In this document: positions 12,287-21,330 of the stretch, in pieces | How positions within the stretch are numbered: the stretch's first letter is position 1 | How the letters are laid out: every line of letters starts with the position of its first letter | Assembly (NCBI GenBank): GCA_947462335.1 | Contig: OX381707.1 | Span: forward strand, 83,910,610-83,974,609 | Direction of reading: 5' to 3' | DNA: 64,000 nt | Source of the DNA: Harmothoe impar | Taxonomy: Eukaryota > Annelida > Polychaeta > Phyllodocida > Polynoidae | Position numbers and translations under genes: made by a program | The notes under the pieces: generated by a model | The model's input: only the letters and a program-made list of their open reading frames with translations | Database searches by the model: none | What the model was told of the DNA's origin: nothing

Positions 12287-12524
12287 TTAACTCTTTAAGG
12301 ACGGCATGATGCCTTAATGCACTATGCCCCTTGTCGGCATGATGCATGAATGCAGCCCTGAAGGTAGGTCACCAGTGCTGTATTCAAGCATCATGTTGTC
12401 CTTATTGGGTTGAGGCACTGTCGGAGACTAGAGGGTCAATGCAGCACCAGCGAGTTACTCACCTGGGCTGCATTGGTGCATCATGATGTCATCTTTTAGC
12501 ATTATGTTGTTCTTAAAGGGTTAA
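12287..12524. mobile_element. piggyBac-like MITE (TTAA), copy 2
   Basis: TTAA at 12287-12290 and 12521-12524; ends CTCTTTAAGGACGGCATGAT and GTTCTTAAAGGG. Same family as 9765-10013, with a diverged centre. Fragments of the family also occur near 1316, 3530, 43230, 47080, 47690, 53560, 55040, 56220 and 57710. Confidence 0.75.
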
Positions 12525-12586
12525 TGCAGGAACACAGTGGTGGCCCTCACAGAGTGAACCAGGTGTGAAATGTGGATCTATTCACC

Positions 12587-13136
12587 ATGACACTCACCAC
12601 TATATACACACCATGACACTCACCACTATACACACACCATGACACTCACCACTATACACACACCATGTCACTCACCACTATACACACACCATGACACTCA
12701 CCACTATACACACACCATGACACTCACCACTATACACACACCATGTCACTCACCACTATACACACACCATGACACTCACCACTATACACACCATGACACT
12801 CACCACTATACACACACCATGACACTCACCACTATACACACACCATGACACTCACCACTATACACACACCATGACACTCACCACTATACACACACCATGA
12901 CACTCACCACTATACACACACCATGACACTCACCACTATACACACACCATGACACTCACCACTATACACACACCATGACACTCACCACTATACACACACC
13001 ATGACACTCACCACTATACACACACCATGACACTCACCACTATACACACACCATGACACTCACCACTATACACACACCATGACACTCACCACTATACACA
13101 CACCATGACACTCACCACTATACACACATTATGATA
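12587..13136. repeat. 26-bp minisatellite
   Basis: About 21 copies of a 26-bp unit containing ACCATGACACTCACCACTAT followed by ACACAC. Copies are nearly identical; a few carry ATGTCAC instead of ATGACAC or lack two bases. Open frames through it are low-complexity artefacts. Confidence 0.92.
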
Positions 13137-13234
13137 CACCATGAGAACAGCCTCCACATACAGAGAAGTGGAGGGCAGTGGGATGTAGAAGAGAAACTGG
13201 GGTTATGGTGAGTTAGAAATTCGAGGAGATTTGA

Positions 13235-13381
13235 GAGAGGTGGCGAAAGAGACAGACAGAGACAGATACACTGGAGGGCACACAGACAGGGAGAACGAGA
13301 GAGACAGAGGCAGGGACAGAAACAGATAGATATACAGATGGAGAGAGAGGGAGGAAGAGAGAGGGACAGACAGACAGACAT

Positions 13382-13460
<79 letters not shown>

Positions 13461-13470
13461 AAGAGAGAGG

Positions 13471-13542
<72 letters not shown>

Positions 13543-13680
13543 AGAGACAGAGACAGAGACAGAGACAGAGACAGAGACAGACAGAGCAAACGAGAAACAG
13601 TGAGACAGACAGGGATACAAAGACAGAGACAGACAGTAATACAGAGATACACAAGGCAGAATGACGGGCGGGGCACTATG
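13235..13680. repeat. (GA)n / (GAGACA)n tract
   Basis: Long purine tract with pure GA runs around 13388-13540 and GACAGA hexamers on each side. The minus-strand Leu/Ser-only frames here are artefacts. Confidence 0.92.
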
Positions 13681-14342
13681 TGTGAGAGACAGAGAACAGA
13701 GAGGAATAAAGATATTCAGGATATTACATACTATGGAAATATCCTCTGACTAGCAGACAGAGAACAGAGAAGAATAGAGAGATACAGGATATTATAGCTA
13801 TCTGAATGAATTCAATACTATTAGAATATCCTCTGACAAGCAGCTCATTATAATACATCCATCATCATCAAACTGCCATACGGTGACCCTGCATCTACAT
13901 GTACCGCCATCTGGGTGAGGTCAGGTACCACTCTCCCAGCACAGGCTCAAATAAGACTCTGCCAAAAGGCCCAGACTCTAGGAACTCTTCTGTGGAAAAA
14001 GGGGTGGAAACAGTACTACCTGTCTGCTTTTCTATCCGCATAACACACAACAGAATCCCTACATAGAAAATAGTTCCCAGGGATATGGCCAATTTCCCCC
14101 ATAAAAACATGACCATTAGTTCTATAGTTTTAAAGAATTGTTGTCCACACCCTCCTTGGGATAATTGAATCGAATCATGGTTGTAAAAATGCATATTTCA
14201 AAAGCATGACGTGGTGATCCGCCGCGTTTTGACAGAGAAGGAAGAAGTGCCAGTAGGACCAGATGAATGACTCTGTTGGGATATTGGTCATGTACATCTG
14301 GTCCCCGTCATGTGAGACATTGAACATGTAAACACGCGCACA
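13681..14342. other. Gene-free stretch
   Basis: Contains a short duplicated segment (AGACAGAGAACAGAGA with ATAGAGATA, near 13688 and 13758). The minus-strand 99-codon frame at 13895-14194 has no recognisable features. Confidence 0.4.
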
Positions 14343-14819
14343 GTCCGACCCCCTGGTCCCCGCACTCCCAAACCTATACTGACACCATCCTCGTTATGGG
14401 GTTTCAAATACACCCCCTTTTCATGGATTTTGGATTGAAAATGGTACCCTTTTTATAGTGAAATTGTGTACCCCTTTTTTGGCAAAGCACTGACACCTTT
14501 GAGGAGCACACCCTTTTCATAAGTATTATAATTATAGGCAGTCCTGTCTGTCTCCTAATAACAAGACCCCCTGTCCGTTGAGTCAGTGTCAAATATACCT
14601 CCTCTCTGTGGAATTAGTGTCAAATAAATCCCCTTTCCACAGTGTCAGTATCAAACGAACCCCCTTTCCACGGATTCAATGTCAAATACACCCCCTTTCC
14701 GTGGATTTTCTGCCAAATTCTTGTTAGTGCTGAACTGGTGAAAAACACCCCTTTTCCGCAATTTCTGTAACAAGGATGGTGTCAAGACGGACATGGGAGT
14801 GCGGGGACCGGGGTCTGAC
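14343..14819. mobile_element. TIR element with internal short repeats
   Basis: The left end GTCCGACCCCCTGGTCCCCG runs on to GACACCATCCTCGTTA. It is inverted at the right end as GGATGGTGTCAAGACGG...GGGAGTGCGGGGACCG. The interior repeats a roughly 30-bp motif around CAAATACACCCCCTTTCC. No target duplication is evident. Confidence 0.6.
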
Positions 14820-14909
14820 CATTGATCCTCAGCTCAAACACTAACTATCTATGTGTCACACAAGTTACACACACACTTAGCATTAACTGGTCAATACCCC
14901 GGTGCCCTA

Positions 14910-15173
14910 CACTGAAAAAGTAATCTCGTCCCCAGACTCGTCTAAGTGACTGTCATAAAATAAACGAGTCAAAAGTTGTCTAACATATCAGGTTACCATC
15001 CAACAAATAGAATCTGGAGCTGGCAAATGTCGGGTTTTGGGCTGGCACATCCCAAGTGGGTCTTCTATCTCCAGCTAGAAGACCCGCTTCCTTGTCACTT
15101 AGACAAGTTTTTGACTCGTTTATTTTATGACCGTCATTTTGAAGAGTCTGGAGACAAGTTTATTTTTTGAGTG
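14910..15173. mobile_element. MITE with CACTG ends (TA), copy 1
   Basis: TA-flanked element (TA at 14908-14909 and 15174-15175) with ends CACTGAAAAAGTAA and TTTATTTTTTGAGTG. The subterminal ACGAGTCAAAAGTTGTCTAA is also inverted. Sister copy at 48927-49192. Confidence 0.75.
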
Positions 15174-15722
15174 TACCGATACCAGAACGGTAATGTATAA
15201 ATAAGTAATACTGTTTCAGTTCATCTACATGAAGCATGACTTCTATAAGTATTAAGCAAACACAGACTACACTGTTAGCAGTCAATGTAGTGACTGCAGA
15301 TGGGTCAAAAGCGACCTGGCGACCTGGGCCATTTTGGAAAGCGACTTCCGGCAATAATAAAAACGACTTAGCAACCTTTGGTCAAAATTGACCATAGAAT
15401 AAAGGGTCCAAAAAAGCGACTTTGTGACCTGGACTCCTTAATTTCGGCGATTTTCCGACCTCAGGGGGGAGGGACCCATCTGCACCCCCAATGTAGCTAA
15501 GCAGTGTAATCTGCTGTAGTTTTACCATATATACTATGGCTAAAGTGTAGTGGAATATACTGTTAGTTTACAGTATAAAAGGACGTATTTCTGGTTTCAC
15601 TATATACAGAGTGTAATAGCTGGGCGTGGGACGTGGAAGGTTAATGTAGGCAGCACAGCCTGGTGAAAAAGTAAAACTGTAAACCTGTCGGATCAACAAC
15701 AGGCTGTTTTATATCCCCATAA
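15174..15722. other. Gene-free stretch
   Basis: Fragments with GCGACCT/AGCGACTT repeats at 15310-15430; no gene seen. Confidence 0.4.
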
Positions 15723-16036
15723 GGCCAAATAAAAAAAAGGTTTGTTTCAGGTTACCCGACCCTATCTCGCAAAACAGGGCCGACCCTAGAAATTTTTATG
15801 CAATTTTGAAAAAGTATTTATATTTTGGGTCATTTTGGGGCTATTTAAGGGTCGATCTGATAGTTCACGAGTCGAGGCGGTCGTCGGCGAGTCGGCATTG
15901 TAGTTCGTGAGTCGATTTCTGGGTCTTTTCATGCTCAAGTAAAAAAAAAAAAATTTAAAAAAAAAAAAAAATCCGACCTACCTACCCTAGATTTTCAGAC
16001 CATGTAACCTGAAACACACCTTTTTTGTTTTTGGCC
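15723..16036. mobile_element. MITE, GGCC-terminus Harbinger-like, copy 2
   Basis: Ends GGCCAAATAAAAAAAAGGTT and CACCTTTTTTGTTTTTGGCC; TAA duplicated at 15720-15722 and 16037-16039. Confidence 0.75.
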
Positions 16037-17560
16037 TAACATGCTATGTAGGTGGGTTTCATATACAGGAGAACATCTCCCAGACAACCGAGTCAATATG
16101 AGATATTTTATAAAAATGTTTTGCCTGCATAATATGCCATAAACACCTCTGCCAAAGTTACTGGTACTTTGAGGCCTTTGGCTCTCTTCCATTTGAGAAA
16201 GTATCCCAACTATCACATGGATGAAAACCTAGAAAATTTGCGTTCTATGGCACCTATGTGGATAGAAGCAACTCTTCAAGACTCTATGTGCCTCGGTCAT
16301 TATAGTCATGTGCTTGAGAAGTTTAAATCTATCCTTGCATAACACAGATACTAGTGTGTTGTCCCCTCAGACATGTCAGAGAGTATGACATACTTTATAT
16401 GACTAGAGATATATATGATTTTGCCCTGCTGACCCTCTATACTAATCCAGTTAGACACCTCTGCCAAAATCACTGTTAATTTGAGGTCTGTGTGTCCGCC
16501 ATTTTATAAAGTATCCTGACTATGAAAGAGAGTACTGAGAAATGTCTCTAGAGAGTTCCCTTACTATTAGCAGTCTGGAATGCAACGTGCCCTCCGGACG
16601 TTAAACTACTTCACAATCAATGTCTGGCACACAGAAGTGGGCGAGGCAAATTATACATGAATATACGTGTCTAGGTCATTATAGCTATGTGGTAAGAGAG
16701 TGTGTGTCTGTCACTCCGATTCCCAAACATCTCAGACACTTTAAACAAACTTTGATGCTTCAGAGGAATAGAGAAGTATGGCTCTGCAATGCTCTGCAAA
16801 CCCTCCATTACATGTCAAAATCACTCTTGATTTGGGACTATGCCTCTCCTCCATTTCATGAAATATCCAAACTATCACAGGTTAATATGAGGAAGGACCA
16901 ATATGTCTGTATCATGATATCTCAAGTAATAACAGTGTTACATATCAGTACAAGACTCACCAAGAGAAAGAAGAAACAACATATTCTAGTTATAGTTACC
17001 CTGCTATGGGCCTGTGTGGTCCTATTTATCTCTATAATGATACCCCAGATATCCCAGGTAATAACAGTGTTATATATCATTATTATACGATCGGGCCACT
17101 CATCGTGCTTCTTCTGTGATATCCCCGTGCTGATATCTAGTGATATCGGCACCCTTCCGGTGGATATCAGCACGTTTCCGGGGGATATCATCCCGTTTCC
17201 GGTGGTCCTGAGCAATTCCGAAATTTCGTCACACATAAAATCCGCTGTTTCATGGTGATTCGATCTCAGGACCCCAAGACTAGAAGCCGAAGCCTCTACG
17301 CGCCTGGCCAATCCGGCCATACAGACGAAGGGGATAAAACAAGAAGTCTATACGCGTATTCTCAGCTCTCTAGCTCTTATATTAACAGAGATACAGCAAC
17401 TTTTACACTTTTTGTTATAACTTCTCCTAAAATCAAAATTTCTTCATAATTTTTTTTTACTATAAAGGTAGTAGTTGGACTTTATTTACCTAGTCGTTAA
17501 AATAATTTTAGGGGGGGTTTTCACATATATATAGGCCCTTTAAAATTGCTACGTTTCCAC

Positions 17561-17635
17561 TCATCCACCCTCAGGTTCGAACCGGGTACCCCCTGCGTAT
17601 GAGCCATACGCGCTGACCGCTCGGCCACGGCAGAT
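17561..17635 (-). tRNA. tRNA-like / SINE-type Pol III promoter segment
   Basis: On the minus strand an A-box-like TGGCCGAGCGGTC is followed by a 5-bp stem GCGTA...TACGC and a B box GGTTCGAACC. The 7-nt loop would place GCT at the anticodon, but the conserved T33 is missing and the acceptor stem does not pair. So this is a tRNA-derived segment or pseudogene rather than a working tRNA. Confidence 0.4.
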
Positions 17636-17907
17636 ATGATACACTGCAGGGGAAACGCTGGCTATGTTCTAGTCTATCTAACGAATCCGCCCCGCGCTCA
17701 GGTGCCAGAGCCTTTTTGTATCGTGTCCTCTCATTGGCTGTCCCGTTTTAACTCCACCAATCAGCGAGCAGGTTGGTGGGATGTCAAAATCAACATGGCC
17801 CCCTCCTTGCTCGATCTAGTCTACATGAATATCCTTCAAAATGGCGAAATTATGACGTTTTAAAGGTAAATAAGGACATTTTAATGGGAAAATCGTATAA
17901 TAAACCT

Positions 17908-18030
17908 AATAATGTATGGCTAACAGGTCACTCGGGGTGTATCGTAGGATATCGGGCACTCGGCGCTACGCGCCTCTTGCCCGATATCCTACGATACACC
18001 CTCTCGTGAACCTGTTAGCCATACATTATT
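17908..18030. repeat. Long hairpin (inverted repeat)
   Basis: Outer arms of 21 bp (17908-17928 with 18010-18030) and inner arms of 22 bp (17935-17956 with 17980-18001) are perfect complements. A GGCGC-TAC-GCGCC loop sits in the middle. Confidence 0.9.
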
Positions 18031-18319
18031 GGTTAAGTACAGGACTCACCCTGGTGTGTGTAGGTACTAGAGGTATTAGAGCTAGTATAGTTAAATTGGG
18101 ACTATGCCTCTCCTCCATCTCATGTAATATCCAAACTATCACTTTGTATGACAGAGGTCCTGTATACCTGTATAATGATATCCCAGATGATGGTGCTGTA
18201 TATCAGTATGAGACCCAGCCTGGTGTGTAGGGGGGGGGGTGTAGGACCTACATGTATTAGTGGTAGTGTATCTATCCCTCCAATTCCCAGAGAACACATC
18301 TCAGACATTGTAGACAAAC

Positions 18320-18325
18320 CATGAC
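18320..18325. repeat. Polinton target-site duplication, left
   Basis: CATGAC directly before the first AG of the left TIR; repeated exactly at 28837-28842. Confidence 0.9.
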
Positions 18326-18717
18326 AGTAGTATAGTATGTATCGGAACGGGACTATAGTTAAGTACTGTTTATTACTCAATCGACATGCAGCCAATCAGA
18401 GGCCTCCATTTGGTCACGTGACCCGTTGCCATGGTAACGTGACCTACTTAGGGCTCTCAGCCAATCAGAAGCCAGCATTCTGGGTGACCTACTGACCTAC
18501 TTAGAAGCTCTCAGCCAATCAGAGGCCGGCATTCTGGTAACCATGGTAACGTGACCTACTTACGTCACGTGACCTACTTAGGCTCAGCCAATCAGAAGCC
18601 GGCATTCTGGTAACTAGGGTAACGTGACCTACTTAGGGTTTGTTTGTAAACAACACCACGTGGCTTTCTTGTTTGTAAACAACACCACGTGACACGTGAC
18701 TGTTTGTAAACAAACAA
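18326..18717 (+). repeat. Polinton left terminal inverted repeat
   Basis: Starts AGTAGTATAGTATGTATCGG. Contains four CCAATCAG boxes, five CACGTG E-boxes, three RFX-like palindromes (18425-18438, 18537-18550, 18610-18623), three GTAAACA forkhead-like sites (near 18645, 18675, 18705) and repeated GTGACCTACTTA. Confidence 0.93.
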
Positions 18718-18785
18718 ACAAAAAAAAGTTATGTAACTTATATATAGAAATAAAAACACAACAAGATAATTTCTTTTCTTTTCAT

Positions 18786-18798
18786 TTTATTCTTTATT
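18786..18798 (-). promoter_or_regulatory. Tandem AATAAA polyadenylation signals
   Basis: Two AATAAA hexamers on the minus strand (18786-18791 and 18793-18798), just downstream of the last minus-strand frame, in T/A-rich DNA. They probably end the late transcript of the capsid block. Confidence 0.6.
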
Positions 18799-18830
18799 TT
18801 TTCATTTTCAATCAGAAAAAACACACAAGT

Positions 18831-19130
18831 TTATGCTTTTTTAGCTCGCTTCTTCGATTTGCAGCAACTCAACAGGCCGCAAAGTCTCACGTCGCCGTCA
18901 CTCGCACCACCACACCCCGGACGACTTTTCTCCAATAGACATTGCACGACTTTGGATAAATCCAACACCATTTCGGCAAGGCAGAGAATCTTTGCCTCCA
19001 TGAAACGGCCGCCATCGCAACAACCCGTCACAACAGCATCATCGATAGCTTCTGACTCACGACCCGGTCGCTCAGCTTTGGGATTTTGCTCATGCGCATG
19101 ACGCACTTCTTGGGGTTTCTTGTTCGACAT
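18831..19130 (-). CDS. Small Cys-rich Polinton ORF (unknown)
   Basis: A 99-codon frame whose 5' part overlaps the 3' end of the protease gene in another frame. A second ATG at 18999-19001 would give a 56-residue product that starts after the protease stop: MEAKILCLAEMVLDLSKVVQ, then a Cys-rich middle and a basic tail with CGLLSCCKSKKRAKKA. It is the last gene before the AATAAA signals and the left TIR. I do not recognise the family. A small hydrophobic or basic virion protein is possible but unproven. The shorter start looks more likely. Confidence 0.45.
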   Translation of the reverse strand: MSNKKPQEVRHAHEQNPKAERPGRESEAIDDAVVTGCCDGGRFMEAKILCLAEMVLDLSKVVQCLLEKSRPGCGGASDGDVRLCGLLSCCKSKKRAKKA

Positions 19131-19480
19131 GCTTCAATTAGGAAATGAACGCAATGAGGTCCACAGGTGTCAGCAGAAGTGTCTTGTAGTTGAATGCGGT
19201 TTCTTTGCCACTTGAACGGAGCAGAGCGTTCCACGAAAGACAAGAACTCCGCACTCAGCGGCGGTAAGCCGAAGGAATCAAAGTAGTACACTTCACCCGT
19301 GCTCGACACGTAAAACGCCACCCAATGCTGACCTGGTAAATGTTGCGGATCTGTGTTGCTCACGAAACAAGTGTCTTTGATAGGGTGCTTCGGAATAGTG
19401 TCACAAGAGAAAACGCCTAGGAAACGATGTTTTGTGTGAACGTTTTCCTTCAACACTCTGCTTATTTCAAGCGTGTTCAT
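19028..19480 (-). CDS. Adenain-like cysteine protease (maturation protease)
   Basis: The 150-residue product starts at MNTLEISRVL. The open frame extends 63 codons further upstream into the capsid gene, but the Polinton protease family normally starts at MNT, and this start leaves a clean 29-nt gap after the capsid stop. The catalytic set of the adenovirus/Ulp1-type fold is present: His52 in QHWVAFY, Asp68 in FDSFG, Gln99 and Cys106 in DTCGPHC. The Gln-to-Cys spacing of 7 matches adenain. It is expected to cleave virion precursor proteins during particle maturation. It is downstream of MCP on the same strand, as in a late transcription unit. Intact, no missing key residue. Confidence 0.9.
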   Translation of the reverse strand: MNTLEISRVLKENVHTKHRFLGVFSCDTIPKHPIKDTCFVSNTDPQHLPGQHWVAFYVSSTGEVYYFDSFGLPPLSAEFLSFVERSAPFKWQRNRIQLQDTSADTCGPHCVHFLIEACRTRNPKKCVMRMSKIPKLSDRVVSQKLSMMLL

Positions 19481-19509
19481 ACGATACGCCAAGTACCGCC
19501 GTCTTGTCT

Positions 19510-20814
19510 TCAGTTCATGTGGTAGTCGGTGACGGGGTGTCGATCTCGGGTCAGCTCGACGACGTTGTCGTACACCAAGTAGAGTAGCACCGTTGTTGTC
19601 GCTTGTAGCGCCGAGCGGAAACTGACTTCCACCCTCAGCTGACCCGCTCTTATAAGGTTCACGCGACACCCGTCGTGCGATCTGTCTGGGGTTAAGTCGA
19701 GGGGGAACACCGTGTAACCGTTCAGGAATTGTTCGTATGAAATACCGCAGGAGCGCGCGCCCTCGTACATCCCCGTTTCCGTGTGTAGCGCCAAGTACTC
19801 TCTCACGGCCGCTTTGGTCTTAAAGTCGGGCACGTAGGCGTCGTTCGGCACTTTCTGATCGTTCACTATCACTTGAAGCGAGCTGATGTCGTAATGCTTC
19901 ATCTCAAACGGGTTCTTGGTGTAGCTACCGTTGAAGGCGTCGTGGTCAAGGAAGCAAATCATCATCGACTTGGGAAGCTGGCCTGTGTTGGAGTGCGTGT
20001 AGCTGTGATCTCTGTTACCTTGAGGGATGGCGTAGGTCGTCACCTCCACTCTGTTCACCGGGTAGTCGAAGGGCCCGTGTTCTATCACCGCTCTCTCGTG
20101 CGTTTCCGCTACAGCGTCCGCCACCAGCACGCGTCGCACGTAGAGCTTTGCTTTGTAGATCTTCAAGCTGTAGCCTCCGTCAGCGGCGCACATCAGATAG
20201 AAAGAGGGCGCCGCTTGTTTCAGAGTGAGATTGATTTCTGTCTCTCCAACGATGAGCTTCGGTTGATGAGCCAGGTCAAAGTGCAGTCGCGCCATCAGCG
20301 AAAAGCGCTTGTTGGAGATTAGCTTCTTGCGCGCTTTGTACCCCGCATTCGCGTCAGTCAACGTGTCAAACTGACCGGGCGTATCTTCATGCCACCCCTG
20401 GGCGCTCATGACGCCGTCCTTCACGTCTTTGTTGTAGTTGAGTAACCCTTCCAAGTAAGCTCGGTAAGGGTAGGTCTCGGTGTTGCCAGACACTTTGAAA
20501 CCGCCGATGGAGACTTGGACGTCTTTGAAGAGCGAGTGAGCCAAGTTGTTCACCGGAGCTACCGCGTCGGTGTCCTCGATCGCCGCTCCGTCCTTTAGCA
20601 CTTGACATTCCAGATGAAGGTAATTCTCGTTCAGGTCTGTGTACTCTTGCGACTTGTTGATGGTGAAATTTATGTTACCTCCATCCTCTAAAGAGTTTTT
20701 TGTTTCTATCCCCAGGAAAGACGACTTTAAGATAGTAGTCTGAGTCGGCGCTATGGTGTGCAGGTCGAGCTCAGAGAGCGCGCACTCGTTACTGCTCTCG
20801 TGTACGTAAGCCAT
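19510..20814 (-). CDS. Major capsid protein (double jelly-roll, Polinton MCP)
   Basis: A 434-residue protein of the family often annotated in animal genomes as F54H12.2-like, which is the Polinton/adintovirus hexon. Recognisable are the N-terminal SSFLGIETKNSLEDGGNINF segment, a VNNLAHSLFKDVQVSIGG motif typical of the first jelly roll, YPYRAYLEGLLNY after it, and a C-terminal VEVSFRSALQATTTVLLYLV strand. Length is normal for the family. The ATG at 20812-20814 follows a TATAAATA box about 55 nt upstream on the minus strand, so it may have its own late promoter. It would form the hexon-like capsomers of an icosahedral particle. No frameshift or internal stop. Confidence 0.9.
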   Translation of the reverse strand: MAYVHESSNECALSELDLHTIAPTQTTILKSSFLGIETKNSLEDGGNINFTINKSQEYTDLNENYLHLECQVLKDGAAIEDTDAVAPVNNLAHSLFKDVQVSIGGFKVSGNTETYPYRAYLEGLLNYNKDVKDGVMSAQGWHEDTPGQFDTLTDANAGYKARKKLISNKRFSLMARLHFDLAHQPKLIVGETEINLTLKQAAPSFYLMCAADGGYSLKIYKAKLYVRRVLVADAVAETHERAVIEHGPFDYPVNRVEVTTYAIPQGNRDHSYTHSNTGQLPKSMMICFLDHDAFNGSYTKNPFEMKHYDISSLQVIVNDQKVPNDAYVPDFKTKAAVREYLALHTETGMYEGARSCGISYEQFLNGYTVFPLDLTPDRSHDGCRVNLIRAGQLRVEVSFRSALQATTTVLLYLVYDNVVELTRDRHPVTDYHMN

Positions 20815-20868
20815 TGTGTTCTCTCTTCATGCGACCGACAGACTGACGCCGGCCCCCTCCAGTCTTTT

Positions 20869-20876
20869 TATTTATA
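20869..20876 (-). promoter_or_regulatory. TATA box of the MCP gene
   Basis: TATAAATA on the minus strand, followed by AAAAGAC and a GC-rich leader up to the MCP ATG at 20814, in the only gap of that size within the capsid block. Confidence 0.5.
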
Positions 20877-20893
20877 CCTGAACGCCTAGGCGC

Positions 20894-21319
20894 TTACCGG
20901 TCGAATACATCCCCTCTACGTCTCTTGCAAGAGCCACCGCCCGTCTGAGGAGAATGCCGGCGACGTTTCGACCCTTTCTTAGACGCGACAGGCGTCTTTC
21001 CTCCCGAGAACGCCGTACTCGCCAGTCTCTTCAGAGCGCCTGCGCCTCGGTCTTTCACGCTGCTCTTTAAAGTCCGACCCGCCAGCACATCTTTAGCTAC
21101 GCCCACACCGGCGCGGAGCAGCGTTTTTCCCACCGACTTCAATAGCGGGGTAGCCGAGCGCATCAGACCTAACAGAGCGCCGCCTAAACCGTGCCCGCTC
21201 TGGAAAGAGCGCCCGCTGTACACGTTGACGCCGTTGCCCAGCTGCGCGTTGTAGTAATCGCTGTACCCTCTGCCGACGGTGCGCCTGGGTGGAAAGTACG
21301 GAACGCGTTGACGCATCAT
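20894..21319 (-). CDS. Basic core-like virion protein (pX/PC2-like)
   Basis: A 141-residue protein. The N terminus is rich in Arg, Tyr and Gly (MMRQRVPYFPPRRTVGRGYS). An amphipathic stretch GGALLGLMRSATPLLKSVGK sits at residues 46-65. The C terminus is strongly basic (KKGSKRRRH, SCKRRRGDVF). This layout resembles the small DNA-binding or membrane-active core proteins that Polintons and adintoviruses encode between the penton and the hexon genes. ATG is 11 nt after the penton stop. Assignment rests on position, composition and the hydrophobic-then-basic pattern, not on a catalytic motif. Confidence 0.65.
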   Translation of the reverse strand: MMRQRVPYFPPRRTVGRGYSDYYNAQLGNGVNVYSGRSFQSGHGLGGALLGLMRSATPLLKSVGKTLLRAGVGVAKDVLAGRTLKSSVKDRGAGALKRLASTAFSGGKTPVASKKGSKRRRHSPQTGGGSCKRRRGDVFDR

Positions 21320-21330
21320 TTTTCTCTCTT

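Larger units (their letters stand above)
17076..18032. mobile_element. Insertion inside the repeat block, with terminal hairpin
   Basis: The ~190-bp unit breaks off after CAGTGTTATATATCA and resumes at AGTACAGGACTCACC near 18035. Between them is unrelated, CpG-rich DNA: five GATATC palindromes at 17117-17190, a minus-strand tRNA-like segment at 17561-17635, and a 123-nt near-perfect hairpin at its right end. TTA may be duplicated at the borders. Class unknown. Confidence 0.55.
16037..18319. repeat. Left half of a ~190-bp repeat block
   Basis: Units share ATTGGGACTATGCCTCTCCT, CATGATATCCCAGGTAATGA and CATATCAGTACAAGACTCAC. The block continues right of the Polinton at 28843-30560. It is interrupted here by a hairpin/tRNA-like insertion. 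The long frames in both strands (16620-17258 and 16922-17320) run across unit and insertion borders and are not believed. Confidence 0.6.

Noticed and set aside
12639..12848. 69-codon Thr/His-rich frame
   Set aside because: Lies entirely in the 26-bp minisatellite.
13118..13676. Minus-strand frames of 135-178 codons made of Leu and Ser
   Set aside because: Translation of a GA microsatellite.
16620..17320. Frames of 212 (plus) and 132 (minus) codons
   Set aside because: They cross the border between the ~190-bp repeat and the hairpin insertion, and repeat copies do not preserve them.
19481..19669. 63-codon N-terminal extension of the protease frame
   Set aside because: It overlaps the capsid gene, is low-complexity and Arg-rich, and the family normally starts at the internal MNT.
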